Shown here one piece after another: positions 35,783 to 45,225 of a stretch of DNA of 64,000 nucleotides. The translations under genes were made by a program, and so were the position numbers. Within the stretch, counting starts at the first letter, position 1. Each line of letters opens with the position of its first letter. Below the pieces are notes generated by a model, which saw only the letters and a program-made list of their open reading frames with translations, was not told the DNA's origin and did no database searches. The DNA comes from Gemmatimonadaceae bacterium (lineage in GTDB: Bacteria > Gemmatimonadota > Gemmatimonadetes > Gemmatimonadales > Gemmatimonadaceae), in NCBI GenBank assembly GCA_019637445.1, contig JAHBVS010000001.1:1523586-1587585 (forward strand), given 5' to 3'.

Positions 35783-36334
35783 CTACATCCTCGCGGTGAT
35801 CTCCGCGGCGCGCACGAGGGCTTCGACCGCCACCCCCGTGGCTTCGATGGCTTCGCGTCCGCCTTCCTCGCGGTCCACCACCGCGAGGACCCCAACAACC
35901 TGGGCGCCGGCCGCGCGCACCGCCTCGACCGCCTTGAGCGCGGAGCCGCCGGTCGTGATCACGTCCTCGATGACAACGACGCGGTCGGTTGCCTCGAAGG
36001 CGCCCTCGATCAGCTTGCCCGTGCCGTGTGTTTTGGCTTCCTTCCGCACCGTGAAGGCGCGCAGGGGCGTGCCGGCCACCTGGCTCGCGTAGGCAATGGC
36101 GTAGCTCACGGGGTCGGCACCAAGGGTGAGGCCGCCGACGGAGTCGGCCCGCCAGCCGCGCGCGCCAATGGCGGCGAGTCCAAGCGGGCCGATGGACGTC
36201 AGCCCCTCGGGATGCATCGTCGTCGGACGGCAGTCGATGTAGAGGTCGGACTGGCGGCCGGAGGCCAGCGTGAAGGAGCCACGGCGCGCGCTGCGCGTCG
36301 CGAGGAGGTCGAGCAGGCGGGTGCGGAGGTCCAT
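35783..36334 (-). CDS. pyrE: Orotate phosphoribosyltransferase
   Basis: 183 residues. It forms OMP from orotate and PRPP. SGRQSDLYIDCR is the substrate-binding start, FTVRKEAKTHGTGKLIEG carries the flexible-loop lysines, and the PRPP loop is VVVIEDVITTGGSA. Length is typical of the short bacterial form. The start is 49 nt from the divergent histidine kinase start. Confidence 0.94.
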   Translation of the reverse strand: MDLRTRLLDLLATRSARRGSFTLASGRQSDLYIDCRPTTMHPEGLTSIGPLGLAAIGARGWRADSVGGLTLGADPVSYAIAYASQVAGTPLRAFTVRKEAKTHGTGKLIEGAFEATDRVVVIEDVITTGGSALKAVEAVRAAGAQVVGVLAVVDREEGGREAIEATGVAVEALVRAAEITARM

Positions 36335-36382
36335 GGCGGGAGCCTACGTGGATGGCGGTGGTGGGTCAATGAGGCGGCACGC

Positions 36383-37285
36383 ATGCTGCTGACCTGGGGC
36401 GTCGGTCTCGCGGCCGTGGTCGGTGCCGTCGCGTTCGTCGTCTACGAGCGCGCGCGTCGCCGACGCCTGCGCGAGCGGAGCTTGGAGCTCGAACACCTCT
36501 CGTTCGAGCTGGCGCGCGCGAACCGCGCCAAGTCCGAGTTCCTCGCCAACGTGTCGCACGAACTGCGCACGCCGCTGGCCGCGATCGTCGGGTTCGTGGA
36601 CCTGCTGCGCGACGGCTCGTACGGCGAGCTCGGACCGCGCATGGTCGGTCCTGTCGAGCGGATCGCGGTGTCCGCCGAGCACCTGCAGGGGTTGGTGGAC
36701 CAGATCCTCGACCTCGCGCGCCTCTCGGCGGGACGGCTCGAGCTCCAGCGTGAGCCCCTGTCGCTGCGTGCCTTCGTGATCGACGTGGTGAGCGAGGTCG
36801 AGCCGCTGATCATCGAGAAGGGCCTGGCACTCTCCATCCAGGTGCCGGCCTCGCTGCCGCGGCTGAGTACCGACCCGACGCACCTGCGCCAGATCCTCGT
36901 CAACCTGCTTGGCAACGCCATCAAGTTCACGGCGCAGGGGTCCATCGCGGTGCGCGCGGCGTTGGTTGCTGACCCCGCGCGTGCGTTCGAGGGGCGTGCC
37001 GTGCAGCAGCGGCCCATGCTCGCGGTGGGCGGGACTTGGATTGCGCTGCAGGTAGCGGACAGCGGCATCGGGATCGCCGAGAAGGATCAACAGCGGATTT
37101 TCGATGAGTTCGAGCAGGTGGATCCCGGCTCGCGGGCGGATTCGCCGCGGCGCGGGACTGGGCTCGGCCTCACCATCACGCGGCGACTCGCGCGACTGCT
37201 CGACGGCGACATCACGGTCGAGAGCACGCCGGGGCGCGGAAGCACCTTCACCTGTTGGCTACCCGTAGAGTCGACGCCGCGCTAG
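36383..37285 (+). CDS. Membrane-anchored histidine kinase
   Basis: 300 residues from the ATG at 36383, preceded by GAGGCGG at 36371-36377. One N-terminal membrane helix (about 2-20) leads to a coiled coil and a HisKA domain with FLANVSHELRTPLAA (His near 61). The HATPase domain has N box (ILVNLLGNAIKF), G1 (VADSGIGIAEKDQQRIFDEF) and G2 (GTGLGLTITRRLA). There is no periplasmic sensor domain and no response regulator nearby, so the partner is unknown. The longer open frame back into pyrE is not used. Confidence 0.9.
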   Translation: MLLTWGVGLAAVVGAVAFVVYERARRRRLRERSLELEHLSFELARANRAKSEFLANVSHELRTPLAAIVGFVDLLRDGSYGELGPRMVGPVERIAVSAEHLQGLVDQILDLARLSAGRLELQREPLSLRAFVIDVVSEVEPLIIEKGLALSIQVPASLPRLSTDPTHLRQILVNLLGNAIKFTAQGSIAVRAALVADPARAFEGRAVQQRPMLAVGGTWIALQVADSGIGIAEKDQQRIFDEFEQVDPGSRADSPRRGTGLGLTITRRLARLLDGDITVESTPGRGSTFTCWLPVESTPR

Positions 37286-37325
37286 ACGCTGCCGCGGTGG
37301 TGCAGCGGCGCCGGGCGCGCGAGGA

Positions 37326-38231
37326 CTAGCGGCCGAACAGCCCCTTCACGCGCGAGATCAATCGCGCCGACGGGCTTTCTGCTGGGAAGGGGTCCGTCAG
37401 CGACTCGGCCAGCGCGTCGGCGAAAGCCACGACGTCGGCGTAGCGGTCCTTGGGCAGCTTGGCGAGGCCCCGCATCACGACCGCCTCGACGCCCTCCGAG
37501 TACTGGAGTTCGCCCTTCGCCTTGTTGAGCGCAATCGGTGGCTGCGACAGCAGCTGCGTGAACATGTCGCGCGGACTGCGGGCCGTGTACGGCAGCGTAC
37601 CCGTCAGAAACAGGTATGACATCGTCGCCAGCGAGTACTGGTCCGCGGCGGGCGACACGATCTCGCCGGAGAGGGCCTCCGGGGCCACGTACATCAGGGT
37701 GCCGACGAAGAATCCGGCGCGCGTGAGGCGCTGGTCGGGCGTCGTGTCCGTCGACGTCGCGATGCCGAAGTCGAGCAGCTTCACCGTGCGGCTGTCGTGA
37801 TCGTACATCACGTTATCGGGCTTCAGGTCGCGATGCACGATGCCGGCGCTGTGCGCGGCAAACACTGCGCTCGCGATCTGGCGCACGACGCTGGCGACCT
37901 CGTCGGGCGGAAACGGCGCGTGCCGCTTCGCGTAGGTCTCGAGCAGCTCACCGGCCGCCCATTCGATGACCAGGAACGGCAGCCCGTTCTCCTCGCCGGT
38001 CTGTAGCGTGCGGATGACGTTCGGGTGCGTGACCCGCGTGCCGAAGTTCGCCTCGCGCGTGAAGCGGGCGATGGCCGTGCGGTCCTGGCGTAGCTTCTCG
38101 CGCAGGACCTTGAAGGCCACGGTGCCGTGCTCGGGGTGGCTGGCCCGATACACGGTAGCAGTGCCGCCCTCACCCACGCGATCCAGCAGGGTATAGCCGG
38201 CAATGGTGGTTCCCACGAGGGCGTCTCGCAT
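37326..38231 (-). CDS. Serine/threonine protein kinase
   Basis: 301 residues from the ATG at 38231. A single Hanks-type kinase domain is complete: glycine loop GEGGTATVYRA, catalytic-lysine strand VAFKVL, HRDLKPDN, DFG (LLDFGIATS) and APE-like (MYVAPEALSG). There is no membrane helix, PASTA or other sensor module, so it is soluble. The C-terminal tail is short and basic. It is convergent with the histidine kinase and divergent from the GWxTD lipoprotein gene. Confidence 0.93.
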   Translation of the reverse strand: MRDALVGTTIAGYTLLDRVGEGGTATVYRASHPEHGTVAFKVLREKLRQDRTAIARFTREANFGTRVTHPNVIRTLQTGEENGLPFLVIEWAAGELLETYAKRHAPFPPDEVASVVRQIASAVFAAHSAGIVHRDLKPDNVMYDHDSRTVKLLDFGIATSTDTTPDQRLTRAGFFVGTLMYVAPEALSGEIVSPAADQYSLATMSYLFLTGTLPYTARSPRDMFTQLLSQPPIALNKAKGELQYSEGVEAVVMRGLAKLPKDRYADVVAFADALAESLTDPFPAESPSARLISRVKGLFGR

Positions 38232-38326
38232 ATGGCGAGCGAAGCTACCGAGCGGACCAAGGGGGTGCAAGCGATTTCCGCGACCCTCTCCGTGACCCCG
38301 GTGTAGATTACGCCTCTGAACCACCT

Positions 38327-39727
38327 TTGACCCGAACCACCGCGCCCGTGTCCTGCTCGTGCCCTTCGCGCCGCCTGGTCCTGTTGGCGCTGCTCAGTCT
38401 TGTCGCCGCGGGTTGCTCCTCTCGGACCCAGGAAGCGCGCATGCCGGCGCCGGCCGGCCCGGGCCTGCAGCGCGACACGCGCAACATCTCGTTCGATCCG
38501 GCGCCCCTCTACCGGCAGATGGGGATGATTGCCCGCGGGCTTCCATTTCCCATCGTGGCGCGGGTCGGATATCTCGCGACGTCGCAGCCAGACAGCACCC
38601 ATGTGCTGCTGGCGCTTTCGTTCTCGGCCACGTCGCTGAGCTTCTCGCGTGAGGCCGACAACCGCTACCGCGCGAACTACAGCGTGAGCATCGGTTTCAG
38701 CCGCGACGGCCGGCGGGTCAAGACGGTCGAGACCACCGAGTCCGTGTTGGTTGGCTCCTACCGCGAGACGGGGCGGACGGACGAAAACCTCCTGTTTCAG
38801 GAAATCGTGGATCTCCCGCCAGGGCCGTACACGCTGAACCTGGCCATCCGGGATCTCGCGAGTCAGCGTGGCATCGAGGAGATCGTCGAGATGACGGTTC
38901 CGAGCTACGCCGCCGGCGGCCTCTCGACGCCGATCCCGATCATCCAGGTCTTGCCGCGAGTCGTACGGGACTCACTGCCGTTCATCCTGCTCCAGCCGCG
39001 CGCGACGGCCGTCTTCGGTCGCGATAGCGTGCTGCCGCTCTACGTGGAGTCGTATAACGAGGGCGATGACGCGCTCCTGCTTCTCGCGCGCAACGAGAAC
39101 GGCCGGCTGATGTGGTCGGACGCCGTGAGCATCCAGCCAATGAACGGATTCTCCGCCGGCATCATCGAGGTGCCGGTCTCGCGACTGGGCATTGGGGTTT
39201 CGCAGCTATCGCTCGTGCGCGAGGCGGGCCGCGACACCACCAGCGCCTACGTGTTCGTCGGCTTCGGCGACGAACTGCCGGTGGCCCGCTTCGACGACAT
39301 GCTGCAGTTCCTGCGCTACTTCGCCACGCAGTCCCGGCTCGACGCGATGCGTCAGGCGCCGGAAGAGGACCGCCCTGCAGCCTGGGCGCGCTTCCTGGCA
39401 GAGACGGACTCGCAGCCGAACACCACCGTCCACGAGGACCTGCGGGACTACTTCTCGCGACTGGTGCGCGCCAACGGTCGGTTCACCGAGGAAGGCCTGA
39501 CAGGCTGGATGACGGATCGCGGGAAGGTCTTCGTGGTGCTCGGGGAACCGGACCAAATCCTCGAGCCGACCTTTACTGACTACTCGCGCAACCGGCAGCA
39601 GCTGTGGGAGTATCGCAATCTTGGCCTCCAGCTTGTGTTCTACGATCAGACCGGGTCGGGCCTGTGGCGACTGACGCAGAGCAGCGAAGTCCGCTTCGAG
39701 AACGAGTTCCGGCGTCGGCTACGCTAG
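38327..39727 (+). CDS. GWxTD-domain lipoprotein
   Basis: 466 residues. The lipobox LVAAGC places the lipidated Cys near residue 30. The C-terminal GWxTD domain is clear: GWMTDRGKVFVVLGEPDQI (about 387-405), followed by QLWEYRNLGLQLVFYD. The middle portion is a beta-rich region. The domain is widespread in Acidobacteriota, Gemmatimonadota and relatives, with unknown biochemical role. The frame opens with TTG at 38327; a GTG at 38348 would also retain the full signal peptide and is equally plausible. Confidence 0.82.
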   Translation: MTRTTAPVSCSCPSRRLVLLALLSLVAAGCSSRTQEARMPAPAGPGLQRDTRNISFDPAPLYRQMGMIARGLPFPIVARVGYLATSQPDSTHVLLALSFSATSLSFSREADNRYRANYSVSIGFSRDGRRVKTVETTESVLVGSYRETGRTDENLLFQEIVDLPPGPYTLNLAIRDLASQRGIEEIVEMTVPSYAAGGLSTPIPIIQVLPRVVRDSLPFILLQPRATAVFGRDSVLPLYVESYNEGDDALLLLARNENGRLMWSDAVSIQPMNGFSAGIIEVPVSRLGIGVSQLSLVREAGRDTTSAYVFVGFGDELPVARFDDMLQFLRYFATQSRLDAMRQAPEEDRPAAWARFLAETDSQPNTTVHEDLRDYFSRLVRANGRFTEEGLTGWMTDRGKVFVVLGEPDQILEPTFTDYSRNRQQLWEYRNLGLQLVFYDQTGSGLWRLTQSSEVRFENEFRRRLR

Positions 39728-40341
39728 CCGCCGGCGCGGCTTCGCCGGAGAGCACCACGCCGCTGCGCGCCGAGCTCGCGCGCAAGGCGATCCACCTTGG
39801 CACGGCCGCGCTCCCCGTCGGATGGGCCTTCGGGTGGATCGACACCGCGACCCTCCGCATGCTGCTCTCGGCGGCGCTCGCCGTCGCAATCTGCGTCGAG
39901 CTCGCCCGATTCAGGCTGCCTCGCCTTGAAGCGGCATTCACCCGAGCAGTCGGCGGGCTCCTGCGCGGAAGGGAGCAGCGAGAGCTTACGGGGGCGACCT
40001 GGCTTGCGGCCGCCATGTGCCTCGTCGTCTGGGCCGTCCCGATGCGCAGCGCGCTCGTCGCGCTGTGGGCTGCTGCGGTCGGCGATGCCAGCGGCGCACT
40101 TGTTGGTCGCAGTGTCCAGGCCTGGCGTGGAAGGGGCGCGGGCAAGTCGCTGACGGGAACTCTCGCGGTCGGCGTGGCCACCGCCGCCGGCGCGCTGTGG
40201 CTCGCGGGGCTCACTCCCGCGATAGCCGCCGTGCTCGGAGCGGTCGCAGCAGTGGCCGAGCGACCGCGACGTCCGCTCGACGACAACCTGCGAGTCGCGC
40301 TCGCCGTGGCGCTTGCGGCGATGCTCGTGGGCGTGGGCTAG
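39664..40341 (+). CDS. Dolichol kinase/phosphatidate cytidylyltransferase-like membrane protein
   Basis: 225 residues from a GTG at 39664, overlapping the GWxTD gene by 64 nt; no start nearer its stop is convincing. Several membrane helices are present. The family pattern is ELARKAIHLGTAALP at the start, GDASGALVGRSVQ with a downstream GKSLTGTLAVG, and a late PLDDNLRVAL, as in SEC59/dolichol-kinase-like and CDP-diglyceride synthase-like proteins. It would phosphorylate or activate a lipid alcohol at the inner membrane. Exact substrate unknown. Confidence 0.65.
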   Translation: MATDAEQRSPLRERVPASATLAAGAASPESTTPLRAELARKAIHLGTAALPVGWAFGWIDTATLRMLLSAALAVAICVELARFRLPRLEAAFTRAVGGLLRGREQRELTGATWLAAAMCLVVWAVPMRSALVALWAAAVGDASGALVGRSVQAWRGRGAGKSLTGTLAVGVATAAGALWLAGLTPAIAAVLGAVAAVAERPRRPLDDNLRVALAVALAAMLVGVG

Positions 40342-40350
40342 CTTTCGGCC

Positions 40351-43311
40351 ATGAGTACGCCAGGGCGCCCACGACTCTATCTGATTGACGGCTACGCACT
40401 GATCTTCCGCGCCTTCCACGCCCTTGGTGGCGGCGCGCCGCTGCGCAATGCGCGCGGCGAGAACACCGGGATGATCAAGGGCGTCAGCGAGTTCATTCGC
40501 CGCCTCATCGAGAAGCACAAGCCCGAGTACCTCGGCTGGGTCAGTGACGCAGGTTCCTCGGGCCGAGAGGAGATGCTCGAGAGCTACAAGGCGAATCGCG
40601 TCGCGCTCCCCGACGAGGAGCAACAGGACTTCGACACCGGTGTGGAGCGCGTGCAGGAGCTGCTCGCGGCTTATCGCATCCCGACGCTTGAGCTCGAAGG
40701 CTTTGAGGCCGACGACGTCATTGCCACACTCGCACCGCAAGGGGTCGCGGCGGGACTCGAGGTCTGCGTGGTCTCCGGCGACAAGGACCTTCTGCAGATG
40801 GTGAAGCCGAGCGTGTGGGTGCTGAATCCCTGGCACGGTCCGCCAGGCCGCACGACCGAGAAATGGTACGGCGTCGAGAATGCACACGAGCGACTGGGTG
40901 TGCCGCCCGAGCGCGTGGTCGACTATCTCGCGCTCGTCGGCGACACGGCGGACAACGTGCCCGGCGTGAAGGGCATCGGCGACAAGGGCGCACTGGCCTT
41001 GATCGAGCGCTGGGGCACGGTCGAGGAGATGCTCGCGCATGTCGATGAGGTGGAGCCGACCCGCGCGCGGAACGCACTGCTCAAACACGCCGACGATGCG
41101 CGGCTCTCCAAGCAGCTCGTCACGCTGCAGGAGAACCTCGCGATTGCGCTCGATCTCGAACAACTGAAGCTCGACACGCCCGACTGGGCCACGCTGCGCG
41201 ACTTGTTCATCGAGCTGGAGTTCAATACGCAGGCGCGCGCCGCCGCGGTGCAGGCGGAGGCGCAGGGCGCGCCACCGGCCGCCGCGACCGAACCATCCGA
41301 TGCAGACGCGCATATGGTCAGCGCGCGCAAGGCGCGCGCGGCGGTACCCGGAACGCCTGAAGCCGTCGAGACCAACTACCGCGTGGCGGATTCGGTCGGG
41401 CTGGTGATGGAGATGATCGCCGAGGCGCGCGCGGCAGGGATGATCGCGGTGGACACCGAGACCGTGCTCGATGCCGGCGCGCCGCCGATCATCACGCCAC
41501 TGCGCGCCAACCTGGTCGCCATCTCCGTAGGGACGGCGCCGGGGCGCGCCTGGTACCTGCCCTTCGCGCACCGTGAACCCGGCAGTGCGCAGGGCGGCCT
41601 AGCGCTCGGTGATTCACCGGCACCGCCCAAGCCGCGCGCGTCGAGCGCGCCCGCGTCCATCGCCGCACGACTGCTCGCCGAGGGACCGCATCCGGTGGTG
41701 AACCTGCCGGCGCTGCACAGCGACGAGATGGAGCCGCTGCGCGCGTTGCTCGAGGATCCGACGGTCCGCAAGACCGCGCACAACGCGAAGTACGACCTGC
41801 TCGTGCTGCGCCGCGCGGGCATCACGCTGCGCGGCCTCGACTTCGATTCGATGCTCGCCAGCTACGTGCTCGACCCCGGCCGCCGCTCGCACGCCATCGA
41901 TGCGCTGGCCGTCGAGTTCCTCGGCGTCGCAATGACCGGATACGACGAGCTCTGCGGCAAGGGCAAGCAGGAGATCCCGTACGCCGAGGTGCCGATCACG
42001 GCGGCGCGCGACTACTCCTGCGCCGACAGCGATATCGCCCTGCGCCTGCGCGCCCTGCTTGAGCCGCGGCTCGCCCAGCAGAAGGTCGAGTCCCTGCTGC
42101 GTGAGATCGAGCTGCCGCTGGTCGCCGTGCTCGCCGAGATGGAATGGACGGGCGTCACCATCGACGTGCCGTGGTTCCACTCGCTCAAGTCGCGCTTCGA
42201 GGCGGCCCGCCTGGAGCTTGAGAAGCAGATCCACGCGGAAGCCGGCGAAGAGTTCAACATCAACAGCAATCCGCAGCTTCGCGTCATCCTGTTCGAGAAG
42301 CTCGGCCTGCCGATCAAGAAGAAGACCGCCACCGGCCCGAGCACCGATGCCAGCGTCCTGCAGGAACTCGCGGACGAGGGCCACTTGCTGCCGACGCTCC
42401 TGATGGAGTATCGCGAGCTCTCGAAGCTCGAGAACACCTATCTCGATACGCTGCCGGCGCTGGTAAACCCGCACACCGGTCGGCTGCACACCTCGTTCAA
42501 CCAGACGGTGGCGAGCACTGGCCGGCTCTCGAGCAGCGACCCGAACCTCCAGAACATCCCCATCCGCCGTGAGCTCGGAAAGGACATCCGCCGCGGATTC
42601 ATTCCGCGCGAGGGCTGGCGCTTCCTGGCCGCGGACTATTCGCAGATCGAGCTGCGTCTGCTCGCGCATCTCTCGGGCGACGATGCCTTCGTGCAGGCCT
42701 TCAAGGCCGGCGGCGACATTCACCGGCAGACGGCCAGCGTGATCTTCGGCGTCGCGCTCGAGGATGTCACGGGCGAGATGCGCGCGCGGGCGAAGACCAT
42801 CAACTTCGCCACGATTTACGGGCAGGGCGCGTTCGCGCTGTCGCGACAACTCAAGATCGAACACGCCGAGGCGAAGGCGTTTATCGAGACGTACTTCGAA
42901 CGCTTTGCCGGCGTGCGGCAATGGCTGGACGGCTCGGTCGCCGAGGCGCGCGAGCGCGGCTACGTGGAGACGCTGTTCCACCGGCGGCGCTACATCCCGG
43001 AGATTCACGACCGCAACTTCAACACGCGCGCCTTCGGCGAACGCCTGGCGCAGAACTCCCCGATCCAGGGATCCGCGGCGGACCTCATCAAGGTGGCGAT
43101 GCTGAGGGTGCAGGCGCGCTTGGAGCGGGAGAAGCTCGACTCGCGAATGCTGCTGCAGGTCCACGACGAACTGGTGTTCGAGTTCCCCTCGCCCGAAGAG
43201 GCAGCGCTGCGCACGCTTGTCGAGCAGGAAATGACTGGCGCGGTCTCGCTGCACGTGCCGCTGGTGGTCGATATCGGCAGCGGCGTGAACTGGCTCGAAG
43301 CCAAGGCCTGA
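40351..43311 (+). CDS. polA: DNA polymerase I
   Basis: 986 residues with three domains. The 5' nuclease (1-300) begins LYLIDGYALIFRAFHAL. The 3'-5' exonuclease (about 355-560) retains the D-x-E of exo I (VDTETVL), exo II (HNAKYDLL) and exo III (YSCADSDIA), so it is probably proofreading-active. The polymerase (about 600-986) has motif A (DYSQIELRLLAHLSGD), motif B (RAKTINFATIYGQGAF) and motif C (QVHDELVFE). It starts 9 nt after the lipid-kinase-like gene. It serves in Okazaki fragment maturation and repair. Confidence 0.97.
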   Translation: MSTPGRPRLYLIDGYALIFRAFHALGGGAPLRNARGENTGMIKGVSEFIRRLIEKHKPEYLGWVSDAGSSGREEMLESYKANRVALPDEEQQDFDTGVERVQELLAAYRIPTLELEGFEADDVIATLAPQGVAAGLEVCVVSGDKDLLQMVKPSVWVLNPWHGPPGRTTEKWYGVENAHERLGVPPERVVDYLALVGDTADNVPGVKGIGDKGALALIERWGTVEEMLAHVDEVEPTRARNALLKHADDARLSKQLVTLQENLAIALDLEQLKLDTPDWATLRDLFIELEFNTQARAAAVQAEAQGAPPAAATEPSDADAHMVSARKARAAVPGTPEAVETNYRVADSVGLVMEMIAEARAAGMIAVDTETVLDAGAPPIITPLRANLVAISVGTAPGRAWYLPFAHREPGSAQGGLALGDSPAPPKPRASSAPASIAARLLAEGPHPVVNLPALHSDEMEPLRALLEDPTVRKTAHNAKYDLLVLRRAGITLRGLDFDSMLASYVLDPGRRSHAIDALAVEFLGVAMTGYDELCGKGKQEIPYAEVPITAARDYSCADSDIALRLRALLEPRLAQQKVESLLREIELPLVAVLAEMEWTGVTIDVPWFHSLKSRFEAARLELEKQIHAEAGEEFNINSNPQLRVILFEKLGLPIKKKTATGPSTDASVLQELADEGHLLPTLLMEYRELSKLENTYLDTLPALVNPHTGRLHTSFNQTVASTGRLSSSDPNLQNIPIRRELGKDIRRGFIPREGWRFLAADYSQIELRLLAHLSGDDAFVQAFKAGGDIHRQTASVIFGVALEDVTGEMRARAKTINFATIYGQGAFALSRQLKIEHAEAKAFIETYFERFAGVRQWLDGSVAEARERGYVETLFHRRRYIPEIHDRNFNTRAFGERLAQNSPIQGSAADLIKVAMLRVQARLEREKLDSRMLLQVHDELVFEFPSPEEAALRTLVEQEMTGAVSLHVPLVVDIGSGVNWLEAKA

Positions 43312-43572
43312 GCACAGGAAGGCCGCGGACGCCTGTCTTGCGTTTCGCGTCAGTTTGCGGCGGTTGTCTGCTTCTGTGTCTCGGCGCGCAAGGAGGGTCG
43401 CGTTTGCATAACGCGCGGCGGGGCAACAGTTTACGGGAGATGGCACGGCGGCGGCCCAGCGATTGCTTCTTACCAATCATTGGGTTGTGCAGTCCTCTGA
43501 CAGACTGTCGCTGGAAGTGTGCGCCCCGTCACCATCCTTGCCGCATCGCCCCATCTCCCTAGAATGGAATCG
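43312..43572. other. Gene-free stretch between polA and the pilin-like gene
   Basis: About 260 bp. A weak ACAGG/CCTGT inverted repeat follows polA (43314-43341). I see no promoter, RNA gene or riboswitch that I can support in the rest. It precedes a pilin gene, so regulatory elements may exist that are not recognisable by eye. Confidence 0.4.
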
Positions 43573-43962
43573 ATGACCCGCAGCGCGCGCCGTGGATTCA
43601 CGCTGATCGAGTTGCTCATCGTGGTCGTGATCATCGGGATTTTGGCAGCCATCGCCATCCCGAAGTTCCAGAACACGAAGGGCAAGGCGAACGCCGCGGC
43701 ATTGCGCTCGGATCTCCGCAGCCTGGCCACGGCGCAGGAAGCCTATTTCTTCGAACACTCGGTCTACGCCGACGATGTCTCGAAGCTCAAGATCCAGACG
43801 TCGCCCGGTGTGGTGCTCACGATTGTCGACGCGACAGGCATGGGCTGGGCAGCGCGCGTGACGCACCCGCAGTCGTATCCACTCACCTGCGCGATGTTTG
43901 CGGGCACCGTCGGTTCCCCGCCCATCCCCGCGACCGTCGACGGCCTGGTTGCCTGCCAGTGA
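43573..43962 (+). CDS. Type IV pilin-like protein
   Basis: 129 residues from the ATG at 43573 (43564 is an alternative). It has a short basic leader (TRSARRG) and a class III prepilin cleavage site G|FTLIELL, with Glu at +5 and a hydrophobic N-terminal helix of about 22 residues (FTLIELLIVVVIIGILAAIA). Two cysteines near the C-terminus (LTCAMF and LVACQ) could close a D-loop disulfide. It is probably a minor pilin or major pilin subunit. No pilus assembly gene lies adjacent, so assembly proteins would be encoded elsewhere. Confidence 0.88.
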   Translation: MTRSARRGFTLIELLIVVVIIGILAAIAIPKFQNTKGKANAAALRSDLRSLATAQEAYFFEHSVYADDVSKLKIQTSPGVVLTIVDATGMGWAARVTHPQSYPLTCAMFAGTVGSPPIPATVDGLVACQ

Positions 43963-44303
43963 GTGATGCAGTGGATCGGCGCTTTCCGCCGATCCCGCCA
44001 CCCAAGGATGCCGCTGCGCTTCACGCCGAGTGGGAAGAGTTCGCGAAGCGCCGTGACGGCATGATCCACGCAATGGACGGCGGGCTATGGTTGCATCGCC
44101 ATGTGTGGTTCGGCCGACCGATGGCACACCTGGTCTCGACCGACCGTGAGCGCCTGCTGCGCTGGGGTGACCGCGTCGGCCTGCCACGTGAGCGACTGCA
44201 GTTCCATCCGCTCAAGGATCCGCGCAGCACGCTGCGCTACGATGCCTGGCATTGGGATTTGGCGGGCCCCTACCTTCCCGCGCCCCGCCGCCCGTCGACG
44301 TAG
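43959..44303 (+). CDS. DUF4031-like hypothetical protein
   Basis: 114 residues, GTG start overlapping the pilin stop (GTGA). The middle region, RPMAHLVSTDRERLLRWGDRVGLPRERLQFHPLKDPRSTLRYDAW, resembles DUF4031 proteins (a His-Leu-[VI] strand followed by LHxFAxRLGLPR-like helix and a final Tyr-Asp). Function unknown. It has no signal peptide, so although coupled to the pilin gene it is not itself a pilus component. Confidence 0.5.
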   Translation: MSDAVDRRFPPIPPPKDAAALHAEWEEFAKRRDGMIHAMDGGLWLHRHVWFGRPMAHLVSTDRERLLRWGDRVGLPRERLQFHPLKDPRSTLRYDAWHWDLAGPYLPAPRRPST

Positions 44304-44322
44304 GCGCGAGCCGCGCGAAGAA

Positions 44323-45225
44323 CTAGCGCGCGAGATGCTCCGGTGCGCGGCTGCGGCCGCGCATCGCGGCCAACAGCACAAGGGTCAGCACGTACGGCAG
44401 CGCCAGGAAGATCTGGTACGGCAGCCCAAGGCCCAAGGACTGCGCGAGATACTGGAGGGCGAACGCCGCACCGAAGACAGCCGCAGCGGCGGCGGTGCCC
44501 CACACCGTCCAGCGTCCAAGCACGACGATGGCAATCGCGATGAATCCGCGGCCGGCACTCATGCCTTCCGTGAAGGCCCCGACCTGCGCGAGCACGAGCG
44601 TGGCGCCGCAGAGTCCTCCGAGCACGCCGCTCGCGGCGAGCGCTGCCCATCGGACTTTCCGCACGGACACGCCGGCTGACCGCGCCGCCTCTGGCGCTTC
44701 CCCGACGGCGCGCAGCGCCAGCCCGGCGTGACTGCGTGCCATCCAGAACGCAATGGTGGGAATGAGCAGATAGAGGGCGTACGTCGGCAGTGGTTGCCGG
44801 AACAACGCCGGGCCAACGAGCGGCAGCTGCGCCAGCGGACCCAGTGGCTGTGGTGCCAGCGTCGGCAGCGAGAGCCCTTCGCCGGCAATGCTGGGCCACA
44901 TCCGATGCACCGTGCCGGTGACACCAAGCCCCAGCAAAGTGAACGCTGTTCCGGTGATGATCTGGTCGGTGCGCCAGTGCACGACGAACAGCGCGAACAG
45001 CAGTGCCATCGCGAGGCCCGCCGCGGCCGCGCCAACAAATCCAAGCGCAACTCCACCAGACGATGCTGCGACCGCTGCACCGAGGCAGCCCGCGATGATC
45101 GTGCCTTCGAGCCCGAGGTTGATGACGCCACTGCGTTCCGCCAAGAGCTCGCCAAGCGCCGCAAACGCAAGCGGCGTCGCGGTACGCACCGCGGCTTCGA
45201 GGAAGGGCGCGAGGACCGACTCCAT
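44323..45225 (-). CDS. Nucleoside ABC transporter permease (second subunit)
   Basis: 300 residues, about eight to nine membrane helices. The start MESVLAPFLEAAVRTATPLAFAALGELLAERSGVINLGLEG carries the permease signature used in BMP-type and branched-chain ABC importers. The ATG shares one base with the upstream TAA. It pairs with the preceding permease to form the membrane channel. Confidence 0.9.
   Translation of the reverse strand: MESVLAPFLEAAVRTATPLAFAALGELLAERSGVINLGLEGTIIAGCLGAAVAASSGGVALGFVGAAAAGLAMALLFALFVVHWRTDQIITGTAFTLLGLGVTGTVHRMWPSIAGEGLSLPTLAPQPLGPLAQLPLVGPALFRQPLPTYALYLLIPTIAFWMARSHAGLALRAVGEAPEAARSAGVSVRKVRWAALAASGVLGGLCGATLVLAQVGAFTEGMSAGRGFIAIAIVVLGRWTVWGTAAAAAVFGAAFALQYLAQSLGLGLPYQIFLALPYVLTLVLLAAMRGRSRAPEHLAR

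Noticed and set aside
39724-41571. A 615-codon minus-strand frame
   Set aside because: Antisense to the lipid-kinase-like gene and polA; low-complexity translation.
41614-43476. A 620-codon open frame antisense to polA
   Set aside because: High GC gives long antisense frames. polA on the plus strand has complete motifs, and the antisense product is Arg/Leu/Val-biased with no family pattern.
43312-43572. Possible c-di-GMP riboswitch or sigma54 promoter before the pilin gene
   Set aside because: GGGGCAACAG and TGGCACGG looked suggestive, but neither the riboswitch core nor the -24/-12 spacing could be matched.
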